Shown in pieces: positions 29,570 to 37,878 of a stretch of 64,000 nucleotides of DNA. The translations under genes were made by a program, and so were the position numbers. The DNA lies in assembly GCF_002088945.1 (NCBI RefSeq), contig NZ_NCSU01000011.1:372001-436000 (forward strand), read 5' to 3'. Under the pieces are notes generated by a model that worked only from the letters and a program-made list of their open reading frames with translations, did not search any database and had not been told where the DNA came from. Origin of the DNA: Henriciella pelagia. GTDB taxonomy: Bacteria; Pseudomonadota; Alphaproteobacteria; Caulobacterales; Hyphomonadaceae. How positions within the stretch are numbered: the stretch's first letter is position 1; each line of letters starts with the position of its first letter.

Positions 29570-30601
29570 CTAGAGGAACAGTTTTGCAAACTCACGCGGC
29601 TTACGGTTCTTCCATTTGCCTTCGTGCCATGCGGCCGAGGCGAGGAGTGGAACCACAGAACTGGCTTCGGCAAAAACCATCTGCTCATACACGGTCTGGA
29701 CCTTGCCCCAGCTTGCCGCTTCCTTGAGCGTTGAGGATGAACACGCGCCATCTCGTGTGTCGGCAACGGTGATCTGCACGGCATATTTATGCATCTCGCA
29801 TTCCTTGCCGAGGATCTCGGCACAGACGACTGTGTCCTGAACGAAATTCTTGGGCACGCCGCCACCCACCATAAGGAGGCCGGTTGAGCCGGCTGCGATC
29901 TTCACATCGGTCAGTTCGCGGAAATCAGCGACGCTATCGATCGAGAGATAGTTGCCCGGATTCTCGACCTGATGTTTTACAAGGCCGAAGCCTGCCGAAC
30001 AATCAGAGAAAGCCGGCACGAAGATCGGAACATTGTGATCGTAGCAGGTCTCTATCAGCGAGCCTTTTTTCTTGGCGTTGTCCTTCAACCACTTGCCCAT
30101 CTCCCAGATAAATTCGCGAGAGGAGTAGGGACGCCGCTCGAGGCTATCGGCAATGTCCTTGATGATGTGGTCGCAGGCCTGGAGCTCTTCTTCGTCGATG
30201 AAGGTGTCGTAGATGCGGTCGATATAAAGGTCGCGCAGGATATTGTCGTCGACAGACTCTGGGGCCTGATAGTGCTTGTATCCAAGCGCTTCGAAGAAAT
30301 CCATGTCGACGATCGACGCGCCAGTGGCGACGACGGCATCAACGAGGCCATATTTCACGAGGTCGCGATAAATGTGCATGCAGCCGCCTGCCGAGGTCGA
30401 GCCGGCGAGGGTCAAAATGATTGAGCAGTCCTGATCGGCGAGCGCCATGTTAAAGATTTCCGTTGCGCGAGCGAGGTCACGCGACGAGAAGGACATCTTG
30501 CCCATTGCATCGATGATTGGGCGCGCATCGAACGATGTCATGTCGACATGCTCGACGACTTTGCTTAGCAGTTCTGCCTTGCGGTTGGATTGATCAGCCA
30601 T
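29570..30601 (-). CDS. Deoxyhypusine synthase-like protein (probable homospermidine/spermidine-forming enzyme)
   Basis: 343 aa from ATG 30601 (MADQSNRKAELL) with GGAG 6 bp upstream; longer readings run through a hairpin and are not protein-like. NAD-dependent aminobutyltransferase fold. The catalytic lysine region of DHS is kept as LMVGGGVPKNFVQDT (K251), where eukaryotic DHS has GGGxxKHH, and the C-terminal GACSSSTLKEAASWGKV matches the DHS active-site loop. Bacteria lack hypusinated eIF5A, and bacterial homologues act in polyamine synthesis. Here it sits directly after an ornithine-decarboxylase-like gene, which supports use of putrescine. Confidence 0.9.
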   Translation of the reverse strand: MADQSNRKAELLSKVVEHVDMTSFDARPIIDAMGKMSFSSRDLARATEIFNMALADQDCSIILTLAGSTSAGGCMHIYRDLVKYGLVDAVVATGASIVDMDFFEALGYKHYQAPESVDDNILRDLYIDRIYDTFIDEEELQACDHIIKDIADSLERRPYSSREFIWEMGKWLKDNAKKKGSLIETCYDHNVPIFVPAFSDCSAGFGLVKHQVENPGNYLSIDSVADFRELTDVKIAAGSTGLLMVGGGVPKNFVQDTVVCAEILGKECEMHKYAVQITVADTRDGACSSSTLKEAASWGKVQTVYEQMVFAEASSVVPLLASAAWHEGKWKNRKPREFAKLFL

Positions 30602-30662
30602 GAGGGACTCCATTTGCCTGGAGGCGTTGTAACGAGGGGTGAATAGGGGGTCCAGACAGGAA

Positions 30663-30690
30663 GAATGCCCGATACCAGGATCGGGCATTC
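30663..30690 (-). terminator. Strong hairpin between the two polyamine genes
   Basis: Perfect 11-bp inverted repeat (GAATGCCCGAT / ATCGGGCATTC) in the 110-bp gap between the decarboxylase stop and the start of the DHS-like gene. On the minus strand it is followed by TTCC rather than a T run, so it may be an attenuator or RNA-stability element more than a full terminator. Confidence 0.5.
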
Positions 30691-30711
30691 CATGAGCGTC
30701 TGGTTTTCGGC

Positions 30712-31899
30712 TTACGCCATGACGGCGACAGTGGTTTCGCTGTAGAAGCCGTTGAAACGGGAGGCCAGTGCCTGACCGTACGCACCAAGGTGACAGACTT
30801 CGATCCAGTCGCCTTCCTGTACGTCCGCCGGAAGGTCAAAAGGGCCTTCCATGACATCGAGACTGTCGCAGGTTGGGCCAAAGAAACGGAAGTCTGCTTT
30901 GCCAGCGTCTGGACGCGGCGCAGAACGGTAAAGTTTCACTGGAAACTTCCACGCGCACTGCGCGGCGTCGAAAAGTGAGCCATAGCTGCCATCGTTGAGG
31001 TACAGGTCGCGGCCCTTGCGAGCTTCAACGCGCGCCAGCGTGGAGCCACCTTGAGCGCACAGCGCGCGGCCAGGTTCACCGAGGACCTGGAGGCCGGCAA
31101 ATCCGTTCGCGTCCAGCGCTTTACGAATTGCAGAGAAATAGTCACCCATTGGTGCTGGCTTCATGTCAGGATAAGCCACCGGGAAACCACCTCCACAATC
31201 AACCGAATCAATAGCCACATCTGCATCACCCAGAACCGAGCGGACATAGCGCAGGGCACGGTCATAATCTTCAACATCGAGACACTGTGAGCCGACATGG
31301 AAGGTCACGCCTAGCTGCATCGAATGCGGGCGGGCGGCCTGCAGGAGATCAACAGCGGCCTCCCGATCAGCGCCGAACTTGCCGGACAGAGGCATCGCCG
31401 CGTTCCCTTTTGGAAGGGCGACCCGCAGGTGAAGGCAGAGATCATTCGCATAACCGGTTTCTTCGAGCATCTTCTGGAGCTCTTCAGCACTGTCGAACGA
31501 GAAGTCGCGGACGCCCGCCGCATAGGCGTGACGGATCGCTGCGCGCGACTTCACAGGGTGCATGAAGAACAGCTTTGCCGATGGTGCGATGGACTGCACC
31601 AGTTCAACTTCACGGGTCGAAGCAACGTCGAAATTGCGCACGCCGGTGGTCCAGAGCGTCTTGATCACGGCTGGGTGTGGGTTCGCTTTAACCGCATACA
31701 GGACTTTGCCCGGAAAGCCGTTGAGGAATGTGCGTGCAGCCGCTGCAATTTTCTTCGGGTAGAGCACGAAGATCGCGTCGTCACCTTCATAGGCGCGCAG
31801 AACGTCACCAACGCTGGCGAAGGCCGGAAGGCCCGAGCGGTTGTCGGAATCTGGAAGAATGGCAGGGCGCGCCAAAGGCGCATAGTCGGTCTTGAACAT
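30712..31899 (-). CDS. Ornithine decarboxylase-like PLP enzyme (fold type III)
   Basis: 395 aa. Alanine-racemase-type barrel of the eukaryotic-like ornithine/diaminopimelate decarboxylase family. PLP lysine K71 in GKVLYAVKANPHPAVI; HVGSQCLD, DCGGGFPVAYP and GEPGRALCA bind cofactor phosphate; the C-terminal Cys in FFGPTCDSLDV is the catalytic cysteine of ornithine decarboxylases. It would make putrescine in the cytosol for the DHS-like enzyme encoded next. No Shine-Dalgarno is seen before the ATG; a 5-bp hairpin (31921-31935) lies just upstream. Ornithine versus lysine preference cannot be fixed by eye. Confidence 0.9.
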   Translation of the reverse strand: MFKTDYAPLARPAILPDSDNRSGLPAFASVGDVLRAYEGDDAIFVLYPKKIAAAARTFLNGFPGKVLYAVKANPHPAVIKTLWTTGVRNFDVASTREVELVQSIAPSAKLFFMHPVKSRAAIRHAYAAGVRDFSFDSAEELQKMLEETGYANDLCLHLRVALPKGNAAMPLSGKFGADREAAVDLLQAARPHSMQLGVTFHVGSQCLDVEDYDRALRYVRSVLGDADVAIDSVDCGGGFPVAYPDMKPAPMGDYFSAIRKALDANGFAGLQVLGEPGRALCAQGGSTLARVEARKGRDLYLNDGSYGSLFDAAQCAWKFPVKLYRSAPRPDAGKADFRFFGPTCDSLDVMEGPFDLPADVQEGDWIEVCHLGAYGQALASRFNGFYSETTVAVMA

Positions 31900-32288
31900 G
31901 GTGGGGATTCGGAATTTAGGCCGGCATCAAGCCGGTGAACTTTGAAACTGCTTCACACGCTAACAACGTGCGAGGCGCGGCAAGGTTCGGCGGGCACTCA
32001 GGTGGCCCGCTACGGCCTTATAAGTTCAGCGACAGCAGCCGCATAATCTCCGAATTTCTTGTCCACATAGTTATAAAGGCCCGTGTCAAAGGCCACAGCC
32101 AACAAAGAATGGGAGGTCGCAGAAGCGAACTGTTCCGGTGTCATCCAAGTATCCTCGTCAAGCATGACCGGCCTCTCGACCGATGATGAAGTGAAGACAG
32201 TTGGGCTCACCCGTACTGACGCCCTTACGGGACCGTCGTAGCTCGCTTGCTTGTCAGGAGCGGGAGATAGAGAAATCGCATATCGATT
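31900..32288 (-). promoter_or_regulatory. Long leader of the ornithine decarboxylase gene, candidate speF-type RNA
   Basis: A 389-nt gap on the minus strand between metC and the decarboxylase. It holds several hairpins: 32218-32237 (GACG..CCC/GGG..CGTC), 31990-32010 (GCGGGC/GCCCGC) and 31921-31935 (CCGGC/GCCGG), plus a small ORF. A conserved speF leader RNA upstream of alphaproteobacterial ornithine decarboxylase genes is known; I could not compare the consensus here, so membership is an inference from position and structure. Confidence 0.4.
32010..32165 (-). CDS. Small ORF (51 aa) in the decarboxylase leader
   Basis: 51 codons from ATG 32165, with GAGAGG spaced 6 bp upstream and a GC-rich hairpin overlapping its stop. 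It begins MLDEDTWMTPEQF and is mixed-charge with several aromatics (GLYNYVDKKFGDYAAA); no membrane segment or known motif. It lies 110 bp before the ornithine decarboxylase start on the same strand. It could be a leader peptide (compare the ornithine-sensing speFL/orgD leader of enterobacteria, to which it has no visible similarity) or an independent small protein. Function unknown. Confidence 0.4.
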   Translation of the reverse strand: MLDEDTWMTPEQFASATSHSLLAVAFDTGLYNYVDKKFGDYAAAVAELIRP

Positions 32289-33449
32289 TCAAGTGATTTT
32301 TTCGCCTGTCATAGTCTCGAATGCACCTTGGAGGTCCGCGACGAGATCACTGGCATCCTCAAGCCCTGCATGTACCCGAATCAAATAGCCTTTTTTCGAT
32401 GTGGTCCAGTCTGATTTCATGCGCTTTAGCTGGTCATCACAGGGAATGAGGAGACTTTCAAAACCGCCCCAGGAAAAACCGAGTTGAAAGAGCTTCAGAC
32501 CGGAAATGAATGTATCCAGCTCGGCAATAGATTCTGCATCAAGCAGAAAGGAAAACAGGCCGTTACTTCCGGAAAAGTCCCGCTTCCAGATTTCATGGTC
32601 CGGGTGAGATGGCAGGGCAGGGTGGATGACCTCGGCGACTTTTGGGTGGGCTTCCAGCCACTCTGCGAGAATGAGGGCCGTCGTTTCATGTTCGCGAAGA
32701 CGTGTAACGAGCGTTCGAGTGCCACGGAGAGCTGCATAGGCATCGTCTGGCGACAGCGACACGCCCCAATCCTCGGTGATCTCTTCCAACTCGGTGGCGA
32801 GTGCCCGGTCATTGGTCATGATTGCGCCGCCGAAAGCATCAGCATGGCCCACGACATATTTCGTGAGCGCCTGCACAACGAGATCTGCCCCCAACGCCAA
32901 TGGCTGGCAGAATACGCCCGCAGCCCACGTATTATCCATGACGACGCGGGCACCGCACTCGCGTGCATGTTTTGTAATGGCAGTAATATCCGATATTTCG
33001 AAAGTCAGAGAACCCGGGCATTCGAGGAAGATTGCCGCCACACCCGCGTTGAGTTGTTGACGGATGCCGTCCAGGTCCCTCGGGGCAAAACGCGCGCACT
33101 TCACTCCCATCCGTTTCAGCCTGCGCTCGCAGAAACGGCGCGTTGGGCCATAGATTGAGTCTGATATCAAAACCGTGTCGCCAGCCTTTACCAGCGAGGA
33201 GATTGCTATTGCGCATGCAGAAAGGCCGTTCGGTGTCAGTCGCGAGAACTGTGCGCCTTCAAGCGTGCACATTGCCGATTCAAGTTCGCGCTGAACGGCG
33301 AGCCCCATACGCCCATAACCCGGCGACGCGGAATACAGGGTCTTGCGGTCCGGTAGAATTACAGTTGATGCGCGTTCGATCGGAGGATTAACGGTCCTGC
33401 GGGATCCCGTTCCGGCGTGGTTGTGAATCAGCTTTGTGGGCTTCTTCAT
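32289..33449 (-). CDS. metC: Cystathionine beta-lyase / Cys-Met PLP enzyme
   Basis: 386 aa from ATG 33449, which overlaps the sseA stop (ATGA). PLP enzyme of the Cys/Met metabolism family, most like MetC: NPPIERASTVILPD, YGRMGLAVQRELESAMCTLEGA, VMDNTWAAGVFCQPLALGAD, and the Schiff-base lysine in VVQALTKYVVGHADAFGGAI. The C-terminal SWGGFESLLIPC is also typical of cystathionine beta-lyases. Part of a cysK-sseA-metC sulfur amino acid operon. Confidence 0.9.
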   Translation of the reverse strand: MKKPTKLIHNHAGTGSRRTVNPPIERASTVILPDRKTLYSASPGYGRMGLAVQRELESAMCTLEGAQFSRLTPNGLSACAIAISSLVKAGDTVLISDSIYGPTRRFCERRLKRMGVKCARFAPRDLDGIRQQLNAGVAAIFLECPGSLTFEISDITAITKHARECGARVVMDNTWAAGVFCQPLALGADLVVQALTKYVVGHADAFGGAIMTNDRALATELEEITEDWGVSLSPDDAYAALRGTRTLVTRLREHETTALILAEWLEAHPKVAEVIHPALPSHPDHEIWKRDFSGSNGLFSFLLDAESIAELDTFISGLKLFQLGFSWGGFESLLIPCDDQLKRMKSDWTTSKKGYLIRVHAGLEDASDLVADLQGAFETMTGEKIT

Positions 33450-34294
33450 GCATCTGCCTTCTGCACGGGATTGTCCGCATGGCTTGCCCACTCCGTCCAG
33501 GAGCCGTCATACACAGCGACGTCGTAATTGCCGAGCTCGGCCAGAGCCAGGGCAATCACCGCAGCTGAGACACCCGAGCCACACGTTGCAACCGCGGGCG
33601 ATGATCGACACTTACCGAGAAGGACCTCAAGGTGAGCTTTGTCGACCAGCTTTCCATCGCTGCCAATGAGTGCGCTGGATGGTATATTCACGCTACCGGG
33701 TATGTGACCTGACGAAAGGCCGGCCCGCGGCTCTGCCTCGACGCCGTTGAACCGGCCAGAAGGCCTCGCATCAAGGATTGGCGCGGCTGACGTCGCCGCA
33801 AGGGTCTGCATCTGTTCCATCGTCTTAATCAGGTCAGACCGAACACGTGGCGTAAAATGGCGGCCACCGGTCACGACGGGCGGCAAGTCTTCCAGTTCAC
33901 CGCCTGCACCCTGCCAGGCGCGCAGCCCACCGTCGAGGACATAAACGTCCTTGTGCCCCATGTGGCGGAACATCCACCAGACCCTCGCCGAAGCGAAGAA
34001 GTCATTGGCGTCGTAGACCACGATCCGGTTGCCATCGCCGACCCCCAGCTTCCGGATGCGGGAAGAAAATTTTACCGAATCCGGCATCATATGTGGCAGG
34101 TCGCTTGTCGTGTCGGCGATCTCGTCGATATCGAAATATACGGCGCCCGGAATGTGGCCCCTCGCATAGGTGTCGCGGCCAGCATTCGAAGGGGAAGCCC
34201 AGGACGGATACCAGCTGGCATCGATCACCCGAAGGTCCGGAGCATCGATGTTTTCCATCAGCCATTCGGCAGATACGAGAGGCGAGTCGGTCAT
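33446..34294 (-). CDS. sseA: 3-mercaptopyruvate sulfurtransferase (two rhodanese domains)
   Basis: 282 aa. Two rhodanese-like modules; the active Cys is in the second, VATCGSGVSAAVIALAL, with the CGSGV loop that separates mercaptopyruvate sulfurtransferases from thiosulfate sulfurtransferases. DASWYPSW, GHIPGAVYFDID and GRFNGVEAEPRAGLSSGHIPG are standard. Lies 4 bp after cysK and overlaps metC, consistent with sulfur handling in cysteine metabolism. Confidence 0.93.
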   Translation of the reverse strand: MTDSPLVSAEWLMENIDAPDLRVIDASWYPSWASPSNAGRDTYARGHIPGAVYFDIDEIADTTSDLPHMMPDSVKFSSRIRKLGVGDGNRIVVYDANDFFASARVWWMFRHMGHKDVYVLDGGLRAWQGAGGELEDLPPVVTGGRHFTPRVRSDLIKTMEQMQTLAATSAAPILDARPSGRFNGVEAEPRAGLSSGHIPGSVNIPSSALIGSDGKLVDKAHLEVLLGKCRSSPAVATCGSGVSAAVIALALAELGNYDVAVYDGSWTEWASHADNPVQKADA

Positions 34295-34298
34295 TAGA

Positions 34299-35300
34299 TC
34301 AGTCTTTCATCCAGGGCGGGACAGGAAGATCCTTGGTCCTGAGGAATTCGGGGTTGAAGAGCTTGGATTGATAACGATTACCGTAGTCGCACAACATGGT
34401 CACGATTGTGTGGCCGGGTCCAAGCTCCTTTGCAAGCCGGACCGCGCCGGCGATATTGATGCCCGCTGACCCTCCAAGACACAGACCTTCTTCAAGTATG
34501 AGGTCATACAGGATGTTCAGGGCTTCAGTGTCGCTGCAGCGATACGGGAAATCGACATTGAGCCCTTCCAGATTCTTGGTAATGCGGCCCTGACCGATCC
34601 CTTCGGTAATGGATGTGCCTTCAGATTTCAGCTCACCCGTCTTGTAGTACTGATAGAGCGCCGCCCCACCGGGATCAGCAAGGCCGATCTTGATGTCCTT
34701 GCGCTTGTCACGAAGCGCCTGAGCGACGCCTGCTAGCGTGCCGCCAGAACCGACGGCGCAGATAAAACCATCGACCTTGCCGTCCAGATCATTCCAGATT
34801 TCAGGCCCTGTGGTCTCATAGTGAGCTTCGCGATTGGCCACATTGTCGAACTGGTTCGCCCAGATTGCGCCATTTGGTTCCGTCTTGGCGAGGTCTTCTG
34901 CCAGTCGCCCCGAGTAGCGCGCATAATTGTTCGGGTTGGCGTAAGGGACGGCATCTACCTCAATGAGTTCAGCGCCAAGCAGCCGCACGGCATTCTTCTT
35001 TTCCTGACTTTGAGTACGAGGCATCACAATCGTGACCTTGTAGCCAAGGGCGGAGCCAACGAGCGCCAGCCCGATACCGGTATTGCCCGCAGTGCCTTCC
35101 ACGATTCGACCACCGGGCTTCAGCAAGCCCCTGCGCTCGGCATCTCTGACAATGCCGAGAGCTGCCCGATCCTTGACGGACTGGCCCGGGTTCAGGAACT
35201 CGGCTTTGCCGAGAATTGTGCATCCCGTCTCCTCGGATACGCGCTTCAGTTTTATCAGGGGCGTATTCCCTATGGCGTCCAGGACGGAATTCTTCACCAT
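34299..35300 (-). CDS. cysK: Cysteine synthase A
   Basis: 333 aa from ATG 35300 (MVKNSVLDAIGNTPLIKL) with GGAGAAG upstream. Makes cysteine from O-acetylserine and sulfide. The PLP lysine is in FLNPGQSVKDRAAL; the substrate loop is EGTAGNTGIGLALVG; GSGGTLAGVAQAL binds phosphate. SITEGIGQGRITKNL and GGSAGINIAGAVRLAKELG fit the CysK group rather than cystathionine beta-synthase (no CBS domains). First gene of the cysK-sseA-metC unit. Confidence 0.94.
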   Translation of the reverse strand: MVKNSVLDAIGNTPLIKLKRVSEETGCTILGKAEFLNPGQSVKDRAALGIVRDAERRGLLKPGGRIVEGTAGNTGIGLALVGSALGYKVTIVMPRTQSQEKKNAVRLLGAELIEVDAVPYANPNNYARYSGRLAEDLAKTEPNGAIWANQFDNVANREAHYETTGPEIWNDLDGKVDGFICAVGSGGTLAGVAQALRDKRKDIKIGLADPGGAALYQYYKTGELKSEGTSITEGIGQGRITKNLEGLNVDFPYRCSDTEALNILYDLILEEGLCLGGSAGINIAGAVRLAKELGPGHTIVTMLCDYGNRYQSKLFNPEFLRTKDLPVPPWMKD

Positions 35301-35364
35301 TTCGACTTCTCCACTACAGGTCTCGTGTAACTTCGACACATCTGCCTGACAACATGGCGCCCGG

Positions 35365-35394
35365 TGATCCGATCTCAAGCTGCGTTCGTAACAA
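35365..35394 (+). promoter_or_regulatory. ECF-type (RpoE/ChrR-like) promoter candidate before chrR
   Basis: TGATCC at 35365-35370, an 18-bp spacer, TAACAA at 35389-35394, 25 bp before the chrR ATG. It resembles the TGATCC-type promoters described for the singlet-oxygen sigma factor RpoE in Rhodobacter. A similar pair lies before the photolyase gene. Confidence 0.55.
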
Positions 35395-35419
35395 TAAGGA
35401 TTAGAATTTCTGGACGCGA

Positions 35420-35956
35420 ATGCACATGATTGAACAGGAAACCTATCAAAGTTTCATGCTGGACTATGTGGCCGGGCGGCTTTCGCCCGCGTTCCATACG
35501 GCAGCGACGATTCATCGGCTGATGACATCAGAAGGCGATGAGTCTGCCACGCTTTGGGAAATCGCGCGGAGCGAAATCCTGCAACGGGAAAATTTAGAAG
35601 CTGAACTCTCAGCTGCAGAGGCGGACGTAGATGCCGCCTTGTCGGTCATCCACACAGATTTCGACAAGGTCACTTGGCGGCGTGGCATATCGGGTGTCCG
35701 GTACTCACCACAATCGGGAACGGGTGGGCAGTTGATGCACCTCAAACCGGGACAGAGTGTCTTTAGTCACGGTCACTCGGCGCTCGAGGCGACGGTCGTG
35801 CTTGAAGGGGTCTTCGACGACGGTGTCGGACGTTATCGCCCCGGTGAGATTGTCCTCGCGACACCCGGTGTCAGGCACCGCCCGTCGGCGGCAGACAACA
35901 AGGCCTGCACCTGTTTCGTCGCAAAGCAGATTACCAAATTCTGGAGACTGACATGA
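35420..35956 (+). CDS. chrR: ChrR-like cupin protein with degenerate anti-sigma domain
   Basis: 178 aa. ChrR of Rhodobacter is the zinc anti-sigma factor that holds RpoE until singlet oxygen appears. The N-terminal half follows the ChrR anti-sigma pattern (MLDYVAGRLSPAFHTAATIH) and keeps the equivalent of His31, but the HxxxCxxC of the zinc site reads HRLMTSEG, so both cysteines are gone. The C-terminal cupin keeps its metal ligands (HGHSALE with HxH and Glu, and a later His in GVRHRP). No sigma factor gene is adjacent. It overlaps the DUF6134 gene by 4 bp. Confidence 0.8.
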   Translation: MHMIEQETYQSFMLDYVAGRLSPAFHTAATIHRLMTSEGDESATLWEIARSEILQRENLEAELSAAEADVDAALSVIHTDFDKVTWRRGISGVRYSPQSGTGGQLMHLKPGQSVFSHGHSALEATVVLEGVFDDGVGRYRPGEIVLATPGVRHRPSAADNKACTCFVAKQITKFWRLT

Positions 35957-36648
35957 CTAAAATGATTGCTTTGGTAACACTGGCCACCGCGCTCTCTGTA
36001 CCGACATTCGCGGATGCAGCTCCAGCAGGGGCGCCTGTGGCAGCGAATGCGCCAACAGCCTGGCAACCGGAGGACGGTGACAGGATCAGCTTTACGGTCT
36101 TGCGCAAGGGCAAAGCGTTCGGGACTCATACGGTCGATTTCGACGTGGATAAGGATGGTTCGTATGAGGTCGAAACCAATGTCAGTCTGAAGGCAGGCCT
36201 CGGACCGATCACCATGTTCAAATATGATCTGTCAGCCACGGAACAATGGGAAGATGGCCAGCTCGTCGCCGTTAACAGTCGGACAAATGACGACGGCAAA
36301 ACAAAACGGGTGTCGGCTGAACTGATTGGTGGCGAACTCGAAATACAAGGCAGCGCTTACATTGGCACAGCGCCTGCCGGAATTATTCCGTCCAGCCACT
36401 GGAACATTCAACAGGCCTTCAGCTCTGAGATACTGTCCACGGAAACCGGAGCTATCCTGGATACGAAGGTCACGCCACTAGGCAAGGAAACCCTGACAAT
36501 TAATGGCCAGCCTGTCGAAGCGATGCAGTATCGACTTGTATCTGACCTCACCGTTGACCTTTGGTATGACGAGCGAAATCGTTGGGTAAAGCTAAGCTTT
36601 GAAGCACGCGGACAGCAAATCGACTATGTGCTGGACGCGCTTTACTGA
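35953..36648 (+). CDS. DUF6134-like periplasmic protein
   Basis: 231 aa. Signal peptide (MTKMIALVTLATALSVPTFADA) then a beta-rich domain: ISFTVLRKGKAFGTHTVDFDV, KYDLSATEQWEDGQLVAVNS, and a closing VDLWYDERNRWVKLSFEARGQQIDYVL. This looks like the DUF6134 family (related in look to DUF3108), often next to chrR. Secreted to the periplasm; no catalytic residue recognised. Coupled to chrR and convergent with cfa, whose stop is adjacent. Confidence 0.7.
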   Translation: MTKMIALVTLATALSVPTFADAAPAGAPVAANAPTAWQPEDGDRISFTVLRKGKAFGTHTVDFDVDKDGSYEVETNVSLKAGLGPITMFKYDLSATEQWEDGQLVAVNSRTNDDGKTKRVSAELIGGELEIQGSAYIGTAPAGIIPSSHWNIQQAFSSEILSTETGAILDTKVTPLGKETLTINGQPVEAMQYRLVSDLTVDLWYDERNRWVKLSFEARGQQIDYVLDALY

Positions 36649-37878
36649 TCAGGTACGCGATACCTGAAATTGGCCTACATTGATCCGTCCGTTACGGAAG
36701 CCAGCTTCACAGTAGCTGAGATAATATCGCCACATTCTGCGGAAACGTTCATCAAATCCCATGGATTGGATTCTCGACCAGGCATCCTCGAAACGGTCGG
36801 TCCACATCTTCAGAGTGCGCGCATAATCCTGGCCGAAGTAGTGCACGCCGTCATATCTGAGGCATGCATCGTCGAAACTCGTTTTCAGGACGGCTTCGCT
36901 TGGCAGCATGCCGCCTGGAAAGATATAGCGCTGGATGAAATCGGCCCGGTTGCGATATCGTGAAAACAAATCGTCCCTGATTGTAATGATCTGCAGGGCT
37001 GCTTTCGCGTCTTCCTTCAGGCAATCGCGAACCTTCGCAAAGAAGCTTGGCCAGTAGGATTCGCCAACCGCCTCGAACATCTCGATGGAGGCTATTCCAT
37101 CATACTTGCCTTCATGATCCCGGTAGTCCTGAAGGCGGATCTCCACTCGGTCGCTGAGCCCCTCGCGATTCATACGTTCGATGGCAAATTCATGCTGCGC
37201 TTCCGATATTGTGAGGCATGTCACGCGGCTGCCATGGACCTTGGCGACGTGTTCAGCAAAGCCGCCCCAGCCGCAGCCTATTTCGAGAATGTGGCTGCTT
37301 GGTCCCGCACCAATCAGTTTCGCGATATGGTCGTATTTTGCCGCCTGGGCCTGCTCGAGGCTCATATTTGGCCGGTCGAAAATGCCGGATGAATAGGTCA
37401 TGGAGCGGTCGAGCCATGACGAATAAAAATCATTGCCCAAATCATAGTGCGCCATGATGTTGCGGCGTGCACCGGACCGGCTGTTGCGGTTAAAGAGGTG
37501 CCGAATCTTGTTGAGGGCTTTGACGACAGTACCGCCTACAGCCAGCCTGCCAGCCGCTTCGAAATTTGCGGAGAAGTATTCGAGCAGCGCAGTCAGATCC
37601 GACGTTGACCAATCCTGATCCATATAGCTTTCGGCAAAGCCGATATCGCCCCCCGCCAGGGCTTTCTTTGCAAAGCTGAAGTCATGCACTTTGACCACAG
37701 CATGAGGACCGGGCTCACTGCCTTCAAAAACGACTGCTCGCCCGTCTGGCAGGTCGAATCGGATCGATCCTTTCTCGGTTCGCAGCAGCATCATGCCTGT
37801 CAGGCGAAAGCTCGCCGGAACACCCCTGAGGTTGCGAAGGGCTGCGCCCGATGCCTTGATAATTTCGCCTGCACTCAT
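36649..37878 (-). CDS. cfa: Cyclopropane-fatty-acyl-phospholipid synthase family protein
   Basis: 409 aa. SAM-dependent methyltransferase that methylenates unsaturated acyl chains in membrane lipids. SAM site ILEIGCGWGGFAEHVAK; then CLTISEAQHEFA, QDYRDHEGKYDGIASIEMFEAVGESYW and QIITIRDDLFSRY RN-type loop typical of Cfa. The N-terminal ~110 residues form the lipid-binding domain. Last gene of the phr-amine oxidase-DUF1365-cfa operon, coupled by a 4-bp overlap. In Rhodobacter cfaA belongs to the RpoE/ChrR singlet-oxygen regulon. Confidence 0.92.
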   Translation of the reverse strand: MSAGEIIKASGAALRNLRGVPASFRLTGMMLLRTEKGSIRFDLPDGRAVVFEGSEPGPHAVVKVHDFSFAKKALAGGDIGFAESYMDQDWSTSDLTALLEYFSANFEAAGRLAVGGTVVKALNKIRHLFNRNSRSGARRNIMAHYDLGNDFYSSWLDRSMTYSSGIFDRPNMSLEQAQAAKYDHIAKLIGAGPSSHILEIGCGWGGFAEHVAKVHGSRVTCLTISEAQHEFAIERMNREGLSDRVEIRLQDYRDHEGKYDGIASIEMFEAVGESYWPSFFAKVRDCLKEDAKAALQIITIRDDLFSRYRNRADFIQRYIFPGGMLPSEAVLKTSFDDACLRYDGVHYFGQDYARTLKMWTDRFEDAWSRIQSMGFDERFRRMWRYYLSYCEAGFRNGRINVGQFQVSRT

